From assembly GCA_902500825.1 (NCBI GenBank), contig CABVRX010000004.1, positions 151,949 through 215,948 of the forward strand: 64,000 nt of DNA, given 5' to 3'. The DNA is from an uncultured Nitrospira sp. (GTDB taxonomy: Bacteria; Nitrospirota; Nitrospiria; Nitrospirales; Nitrospiraceae). The notes below the pieces were generated by a model. It ran no database searches and had not been told where the DNA came from. It saw only the letters and a list, made by a program, of their open reading frames with translations. Shown piece after piece: positions 58,444 to 64,000 of the stretch (position 1 is the stretch's first letter; each line of letters opens with the position of its first letter). The position numbers and the translations under genes are program-made.

Positions 58444-61400
58444 TTAAACAAGCTCCTTTTGATGAACAGCTCGACGGCTGTAGATGATGGCGTAGACGCA
58501 GGGAACAAAGAACAGTGTAAAGAGGGTCGCAACTGTCAATCCTCCCATGACGGCTCGACCCAGCGGCGCATTCTGGGAATTTGCCATTGCCATCGGAAGC
58601 ATGCCGATGATCATCGCGGCAGCGGTCATGAGGACCGGACGAATACGCCCCTTGCCCGCCTCCACCGCTGCTCGCAGCGCGTCACCATGGACGGCAAGCC
58701 GTTCGCGGGCGTATGCGACAAGCAAGATTGAATTAGCGGTGGCTGTACCCATCGTCATGATGGCCCCTGTCATCGCCGGCACGGAAATATACGTTTTGGT
58801 CACGAAGAGTGACCATGCAATACCTGCAAACGCGCCCACCAACGCTGTAATGATGATGAAGGGATCGAGCCAGGACTGAAAATTGACGACGATCAATAGA
58901 TAAACCAGCAAGATGGCGATAAGAAGACCGCCACCGAGTTCGACAAATGCATCGTGCATGACTTCGGATTGGCCGTGGATCTCAACTTCCGCCCCGCGCG
59001 GCAGCTCATCTTTCATGCTCTCCGCTACATTCCGGACATCCGCCAGCACACCACCAAGATCCCGTCCCTCCGCTGACACCAATACATCGATCATCGGCAA
59101 GAGATTCCGGTGTGTCACCACCCCCGGTGTTCCGATCAAGGAGAGGTTGGTCATATTGCCGAGCAATTGCACGCCGGTTCCCGCACCTTCCCCACGATCA
59201 CGGTCTTCCGGAGCGACTGGGATGGTCTGAAGATCTTTGATGCTTGTCAGCTGTGGCTGAGGCGTATAGACATTAAGCCGGTAAGACTGTTGTGTCGAAC
59301 GGTCGAGCCAATATTTCTGATCGATCTGCTGGCTGCCGGCGGTTGCCAGGAGCATATTGAAACCGAAATCCCTCTGGTTCAGATTCAACCCGAGCGCGAA
59401 TCTTCGATCACCTTCGACCAGGATGGTCGGCTGAAACATCGTTTGATAGATATACACGTCGGCAGAGCCGGGGATCTGGCGAAACTTGCCCGCCAATTTT
59501 TGCGCGTACGCATAATTGGCATACAGATCCGGCCCGTTGATTTGCAGGTCGATTGGTGCGAGCGAACCGAAATTGAGAATCTTGTCGGTCAGATCCGCCG
59601 GCTGAAATGTAAATTCAGTTCCTGGATAGCGCTCCGTCAAACGTTGACGAAGAATCTTCCGATACTCCCACACCGGTGACCTGAGATCCTTCAACGTGAT
59701 GGTCAGATCGCAATCCTGAGTGCCGATCGTCGGCGATGGAATGAAGGCGAGGTTATGCGCTCCGACCGGCAGACCGCAATTGCTGACGATCGTTTCGACG
59801 TTACCGGGCAACATCCCCCTGATGTCGTCTGAGACGCGGGAAGCAACACGCCCTGCCGCCTCGATCCGCAACCCGAGCGGCGCCCGCATGTGCATCTGCA
59901 ACAATCCCCCCTTGATCTGAGGAAAAAACTCCTGCCCGTTGAAGTAAAGCAGCACGAGCGATGCCAACGCGAACACCGTAGAGATAGCGACGAAGCCCAC
60001 GCGATGGGCAACCACTTGTTCGAGCTGTTTGGCGTAGCCATCACGGAAGCGGTCGAAGGCAGCCTGGAACCCTTGTTGGAAACGAGCAAAGACACCACCC
60101 TCCGACCCGGTCGCGTGATGAGCTTTCAGAATGTACTTCGCCATCGTCGGCACGAGGGTGTAGGTCAAGATAAAGGAGGCCAGCATCGCAAAGACAACCG
60201 CCTCGGCCATCGCTGGGAACACCCATCCGGCAATCCCGCTCAAATGGAACAGTGGAACCCATACAATCGTGATGGCAAGTGTGGCAACGAACGTGGGAAG
60301 AATGATCTGATTGGCGGCATCGATGATTGCCTCCTCCAGCGGTTTACCCATGGCGAGGTGGGTGTCGATATTCTCGATCATGACTGCGGCGTTATCGACG
60401 AGAATGCCGACAGCCAATGCCAATCCACCTAGAGTCATAATATTGATCGATTCCTCCAATAGATGGAGGCCGATGAGAGAGCAGAGGATTGAGAGCGGGA
60501 TCGAGGTGAGAACGATGACTGTCGGCCGCCAGGAGCCGAGCATCAGCAGCACGATGAAGCCGACCAGCGCAGCTGCAATGATCATTTCGTGCAGCACATC
60601 AGCAATGGCATCTCTGACGAATTCCGAGGAATCGCTGATGAGACTTACTTTCACATCGGCAGGCACGACCTCCTGGATGCGTGGAATCATTTTTTTGATT
60701 CCGTCCACGATATCAATGGTCGAAGCCTCACTGCTCTTCATGACGACCACAATGACGGCCTGCTTGCCGTCGACCAACACAGAGTTCGTCTGCACTCGAC
60801 CGGCAAGTCGAACCGTGGCGACATCGCGGAGATGGATGAAAGAGTTGCCGTCTCGCTTGATTGGAATGTCGTCGAACTCTTCAATCTTCAACGGAGAGGC
60901 GTTCGTCAGGACAAGCCAGTCGGTCTCCTTGATCTTCATGTCTCCGCCGGGTAACACGAGATTCTGCTTCTCGATAGCTTGATGCACATCCTCCGTGGTG
61001 AGGTTACGTGCCAGCAGCTTATCCTGATCAACATTGATCATGACCTGCATGTCCTGACCACCGTAGGGATGCGGCAGGATCGCACCGGGTATCGTGACGA
61101 GCATGGGGCGGATTCGCATGACGCAGAGATTGTAAAGCTCCGCCGGTGTCTGCACATCGGATTCAACTTGTAAGACTGCTACGGGCACTTGGGAGGGGAA
61201 CAACCGCATGACCATGGGCGCAGCAACATCCGGCGGGAGCGCTTTGACGGAGGTCTGCGAGATCCCGACGATATCGGCTTCGCTGCCGGCCAGATCAACT
61301 CCGTCCTGAAGAAATATATTGATGATGGAGTGGCCGAAGTACGAAGTGCTCACGATGGTCTTGATGCCTTCGACCGTCTGAGTCAACATCTGTTCAAAGA

Positions 61401-61599
61401 CACGTGTGACTCGCCCTTCGGTCTCTTGCGGCATCAATCCATCGTAGAGCCAGACGACAGAGCTGACAGGCATCTGGATATTTGGAAAGACATCGGTCGG
61501 CGCTTCGAATACGGCCATCGTCCCGAACACTAGGATGAGGATGGCCAACACCACGAAAGTATAGGGTTTTGCTAAGGCAATCTGGACGAGCTTATTCAT
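58444..61599 (-). CDS. RND efflux pump permease
   Basis: A 1051-residue inner-membrane trimeric pump with 12 helices and two large periplasmic loops, full length. RND motifs include LILVFGTMAVFEAPTDVFPN, LKIEEFDDIPIKRDGN, LGGLALAVGILVDNAAVMIE and the C-terminal TVATLFTLFFVPCVYAIIYS. In helix 4 the proton-relay pair is Asp402-Asn403, where AcrB has Asp-Asp; some related RND pumps also have VDN. The first half of the operon (upstream 61600-61740) has operator-like inverted repeats. It is the first gene of permease-adaptor-outer factor. Whether it exports drugs or metals cannot be settled from sequence. Confidence 0.92.
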   Translation of the reverse strand: MNKLVQIALAKPYTFVVLAILILVFGTMAVFEAPTDVFPNIQMPVSSVVWLYDGLMPQETEGRVTRVFEQMLTQTVEGIKTIVSTSYFGHSIINIFLQDGVDLAGSEADIVGISQTSVKALPPDVAAPMVMRLFPSQVPVAVLQVESDVQTPAELYNLCVMRIRPMLVTIPGAILPHPYGGQDMQVMINVDQDKLLARNLTTEDVHQAIEKQNLVLPGGDMKIKETDWLVLTNASPLKIEEFDDIPIKRDGNSFIHLRDVATVRLAGRVQTNSVLVDGKQAVIVVVMKSSEASTIDIVDGIKKMIPRIQEVVPADVKVSLISDSSEFVRDAIADVLHEMIIAAALVGFIVLLMLGSWRPTVIVLTSIPLSILCSLIGLHLLEESINIMTLGGLALAVGILVDNAAVMIENIDTHLAMGKPLEEAIIDAANQIILPTFVATLAITIVWVPLFHLSGIAGWVFPAMAEAVVFAMLASFILTYTLVPTMAKYILKAHHATGSEGGVFARFQQGFQAAFDRFRDGYAKQLEQVVAHRVGFVAISTVFALASLVLLYFNGQEFFPQIKGGLLQMHMRAPLGLRIEAAGRVASRVSDDIRGMLPGNVETIVSNCGLPVGAHNLAFIPSPTIGTQDCDLTITLKDLRSPVWEYRKILRQRLTERYPGTEFTFQPADLTDKILNFGSLAPIDLQINGPDLYANYAYAQKLAGKFRQIPGSADVYIYQTMFQPTILVEGDRRFALGLNLNQRDFGFNMLLATAGSQQIDQKYWLDRSTQQSYRLNVYTPQPQLTSIKDLQTIPVAPEDRDRGEGAGTGVQLLGNMTNLSLIGTPGVVTHRNLLPMIDVLVSAEGRDLGGVLADVRNVAESMKDELPRGAEVEIHGQSEVMHDAFVELGGGLLIAILLVYLLIVVNFQSWLDPFIIITALVGAFAGIAWSLFVTKTYISVPAMTGAIMTMGTATANSILLVAYARERLAVHGDALRAAVEAGKGRIRPVLMTAAAMIIGMLPMAMANSQNAPLGRAVMGGLTVATLFTLFFVPCVYAIIYSRRAVHQKELV

Positions 61600-61710
61600 A
61601 CGAGAAAACTCCTAATCGCTCTCTAAAAGAGTGCTCCTAAATCGACGATGCGATGGATCCGGAAATCTTAAGCCATGGTTCATGGGTAAGATGCTTAGCA
61701 AGGTGTTTGC

Positions 61711-61739
61711 CTGGCATGCCAGACAGTCAACATGTGACT
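61711..61739 (-). promoter_or_regulatory. two operator-like inverted repeats upstream of the RND operon
   Basis: A perfect 12-bp palindrome CTGGCATGCCAG (61711-61722) is followed by AGTCAACATGTGACT (61725-61739), whose ends AGTC and GACT are inverted. They lie about 110-140 nt upstream of the permease start. A TetR-type repressor site is likely, but no tetR gene is in the window. Confidence 0.4.
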
Positions 61740-62364
61740 CTTTATTACACAAGGTAGGAAGTCAAAATTGAGAATGAAGTATGGCAAAATGACACAGTGT
61801 GCCAAAGGTAGCCGAATGACAAGAAGGGCTACTTCATGAATTACGGCTTTATCCAATATCTTTGTGATTGTGCTGGGGTTTTTCCCGCATCCTTGCTTCC
61901 CCATGCCCTTGAGATATCGGTCAACAACATGAATTACAGCCGACCCTATGCACTACCTGGTTTTATATGCCGCTAGTGGTGCGCAAAGAAGCACCGATCT
62001 CTGAGAACAGTCTGCGATCGCTCTAGACGGTTTGACTCCCCTGGTCACAATGTGAGCGCATAAAAAAGGTGCGAAGTGTGCGATTGCGCTCTTTTACAAG
62101 GGAATCGGCGGAGCGAGTGGCTCAGTGACGAAGTAGGTTATTGTCGAATCAATCGGCGACACCCCATGATCGGTCATGAGTCACGATTGCAAGGTGTATC
62201 TTTGTGTCATTGATCGAAAGTGCCTGATATTGAAGTAAGAGGTACGGTTTCGCGACTGAACAGCAAGACCGCTTCTTTCAACCAACCGAACGATATTCAC
62301 CGACTTCTATTTCGGAAACACTCGAAGCTATATCGGATGCCATTGAGCCTCGTTATATGGGCAT

Positions 62365-62380
62365 TGGTATGGCTTTGGCA
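62365..62380 (+). promoter_or_regulatory. weak sigma-54-like element upstream of the HAMP kinase
   Basis: TGGTATGGCTTTGGCA has GG and GC with the required 10-nt spacing, but the -12 box is TTGGCA instead of TTGCA. It lies 37 nt before the kinase start. It might be chance. Confidence 0.25.
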
Positions 62381-62416
62381 TGATCATACTCGGGAAGGAA
62401 AAGTCGACGAGGTGAA

Positions 62417-64000
62417 ATGTCCAAACCATGGTTCAAGTTCGATGGAATCATGGCTTGGGTCACGCTCACCGGGGCAATGCTTGTTGGATTGTCGATCGTC
62501 GTTTTTGCACGCCTTGAAAGCGAGATTGTCGATCAGGCCGGAGCGCAGAATCGACAAGTCGCGTTTGTCCACATCGCCGAGTTTATGGGCGCCATGATCG
62601 GCAAGGCAGGGGGAATCAGAGACCTTGCGAAGCTCCAGGAAGTGATCCACGACGTTCGTGATGTCCGAAGCGGCATCAAGCGGCTTTCGGTGTTTGAACT
62701 CACGCCCGAATCCAGCTCTCTCCTTTTATCCACCGACCCGAAGACGGTACCCCGAATGTTGGGTCTTCGGGAAAGGACCGAGGTGGAAGCCGGACGCTCC
62801 GTCATGCAGCTCGATGAATCATCGACAGAACGCGGTTGGCGCATTACAGCCCCGATTACGATCGACGGCAAGGTCGTCGGCGCGTTGCGCGGATTTTTTT
62901 CGGTTAAGGAGTATGACGATCTCATCAAGCAGGAGATAGAGTTGGGCAAGATAGTCGGTATCGGTGTTGTCCTTGTCACATCGTTGATGTTTGTGCTGCT
63001 GGTCCGGATCAAGATCCATCGCCCTGTTCAACGGCTTTTAATGGCCATGCGGACTGTGGAGGCCGGAGATCTATCCGGAGATGTGTCGATCACGAGCCCC
63101 GTCGAAATCCAAGAGGTGACGGCTCAGTTCAATCGCATGCTCGCCTGCATACGTATAGCCAGCTTAGAAAAAGATCGCCTTCTTGTGGAAATCCGACATT
63201 TCAACGAGACGCTTCAAAAGCGGGTGACGGACGCTACCGAAGAGTTGGAGCGTGCGAACCTCGAACTGGTCGAAGCAAGACTTGTGGTTGAACGAAATCA
63301 ACGCTTGGCGGCTCTCGGAGAGCTATCTGCGACGGTCGCGCATGAATTAGGCAATCCCTTAAATGCGCTCTCCGGTCATCTGCAAATGCTTGCGCATGCC
63401 GACCACTTATCAAGTTCACAGCGGCACCTTACCGTCATTCGATCCGAGGTCGACCGCATGGTAGGGATCATAAGACAGATATTGGATCAAACGTGTGTGC
63501 CGCTTCGGTCGGCTCCCGTCAATCTCAATCACGCCATTCACGAGGTGCTGTCCCTGCTTTCATCAGGTCTGCCTCGACAACGCATTACCCTAACGCCCGA
63601 TTTACAAACCGATCTTCCGTCGGTCGCCGGCGACCAGCGTGCCTTGCATGGGCTGTTGTTCAATCTCGCCACCAACGCCGTTCAGGCAATGCCACGCGGT
63701 GGGGAATTGACTATCCGGACGCGTTCTATCAGTAGTACGGAACTGCCCGGAACGGTCATCGTGAGCAAAGGGGCGCTCGTCAATGGCACGGTGGTTCGCT
63801 TGACCATCGCCGACACGGGCAAAGGGATCCCAGCGGAGCAGTTATTACGAATCTTTGATCCGTTTTTCACGACGCGACACGATGAAGGAGGAACAGGACT
63901 TGGGTTGGCAATCTGTCACCGCGTGGTGACAGACAGCGGTGGACGGCTCGCCGTGAAGAGCGCCGAGGGACAGGGCACGGAGTTCACGGTGGATCTGCCC
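62417..64000 (+). CDS. membrane-bound HAMP sensor histidine kinase, C-terminus outside window
   Basis: The frame is open from ATG 62417 (528 codons) to the window edge; GAGGTG precedes the ATG. It has an N-terminal helix (MAWVTLTGAMLVGLSIVVFA), a periplasmic domain of about 140 residues (SVFELTPESSSLLLSTDPKT) and a second helix (VGIGVVLVTSLMFVLLVRIK). HAMP (HRPVQRLLMAMRTVEAGDLS) and a coiled coil follow. HisKA has His in LSATVAHELGNPLNALSGHL, and the ATPase shows IFDPFFTTRHDEGGTGLGLA. The type is NtrB/ZraS-like, with periplasmic sensing. The cognate regulator presumably follows just outside the window. Confidence 0.93.
   Translation, partial: MSKPWFKFDGIMAWVTLTGAMLVGLSIVVFARLESEIVDQAGAQNRQVAFVHIAEFMGAMIGKAGGIRDLAKLQEVIHDVRDVRSGIKRLSVFELTPESSSLLLSTDPKTVPRMLGLRERTEVEAGRSVMQLDESSTERGWRITAPITIDGKVVGALRGFFSVKEYDDLIKQEIELGKIVGIGVVLVTSLMFVLLVRIKIHRPVQRLLMAMRTVEAGDLSGDVSITSPVEIQEVTAQFNRMLACIRIASLEKDRLLVEIRHFNETLQKRVTDATEELERANLELVEARLVVERNQRLAALGELSATVAHELGNPLNALSGHLQMLAHADHLSSSQRHLTVIRSEVDRMVGIIRQILDQTCVPLRSAPVNLNHAIHEVLSLLSSGLPRQRITLTPDLQTDLPSVAGDQRALHGLLFNLATNAVQAMPRGGELTIRTRSISSTELPGTVIVSKGALVNGTVVRLTIADTGKGIPAEQLLRIFDPFFTTRHDEGGTGLGLAICHRVVTDSGGRLAVKSAEGQGTEFTVDLP

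Larger units (their letters stand above)
61600..62416. other. control region between RND operon and HAMP kinase
   Basis: About 820 nt between divergent genes. The left part has the inverted repeats at 61711-61739 for the RND operon. The right part has a sigma-54-like element at 62365-62380. Some ORFs lie here on both strands but have poor coding character. I see no tRNA or repeat family. Confidence 0.5.

Noticed and set aside
61695..61904. Minus-strand 69-codon frame upstream of the RND operon
   Set aside because: Composition is not coding-like and it would cover the likely operators.
62220..62597. Plus-strand 125-codon frame overlapping the HAMP kinase
   Set aside because: It lies in a different frame from the kinase, which has clear HAMP, HisKA and ATPase domains and a good ribosome site.
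1..64000. CRISPR array, rRNA, tRNA, tmRNA or IS element
   Set aside because: I looked for regular repeats, tRNA-like GGTTCGAAT arms and transposase motifs and found none convincing.

Overview
The window is a GC-rich bacterial chromosome segment with no rRNA, tRNA, phage or IS genes that I can recognise. The gene set points to a Nitrospira-like member of the Nitrospirota. It holds an HpnR-type hopanoid methylase, a Thermus-type isocitrate dehydrogenase, a DUF2309/NuoL-type inorganic-carbon transport locus and many two-component proteins. The genus is an inference from gene content, not from a marker gene.

Layout. 1-5007: leucine biosynthesis (leuC end, leuD), CorA, a CysQ-type phosphatase and a class I aminotransferase. 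5008-8190: an A/T-richer patch with a PEGA/caspase-like lipoprotein and a DUF4384 lipoprotein. 8193-15900: exported MsrA, a SLOG-like protein, an exported TPR protein, the TldD/PmbA pair, a coiled-coil protein and a cupin. 16017-18213: a small accessory cluster on the minus strand with a winged-helix/PD-(D/E)XK nuclease-like protein, HigBA, and HicBA whose HicA is cut by an amber codon. 18313-24089: two TraT-like exported proteins, HpnR, a HTH/Zn-ribbon regulator with a small lipoprotein, a DUF1295 protein and a sugar-nucleotide reductase. 24378-35940: a large hybrid kinase, EttA, a three-to-four gene hydrolase operon, a PQQ-type sugar dehydrogenase lipoprotein and SelO. 36167-40605: a histidine kinase and sigma-54 response regulator pair, then a sigma-54-like promoter in front of a CysD-like gene.

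The most coherent block is 40959-54437, which looks devoted to inorganic carbon. It contains a STAS-less SulP transporter, a stress protein, an isocitrate dehydrogenase whose C-terminal domain is a separate gene, a DUF2294 protein, two tandem NuoL-like subunits, a NuoM/N-like subunit, a very long DabA (DUF2309) and two different PII-like proteins. These would supply CO2/bicarbonate and use it, for example in a reductive TCA cycle.

54828-61599 carries an exported c-type haem protein and a complete RND tripartite efflux operon. From 62417 a HAMP histidine kinase runs off the right edge.

Findings most worth checking: the expanded DAB locus with Glu-to-Gln changes in both NuoL-like copies, the split isocitrate dehydrogenase, the caspase/DUF4384 cassette, the broken HicA, and a likely frameshift near 32000.
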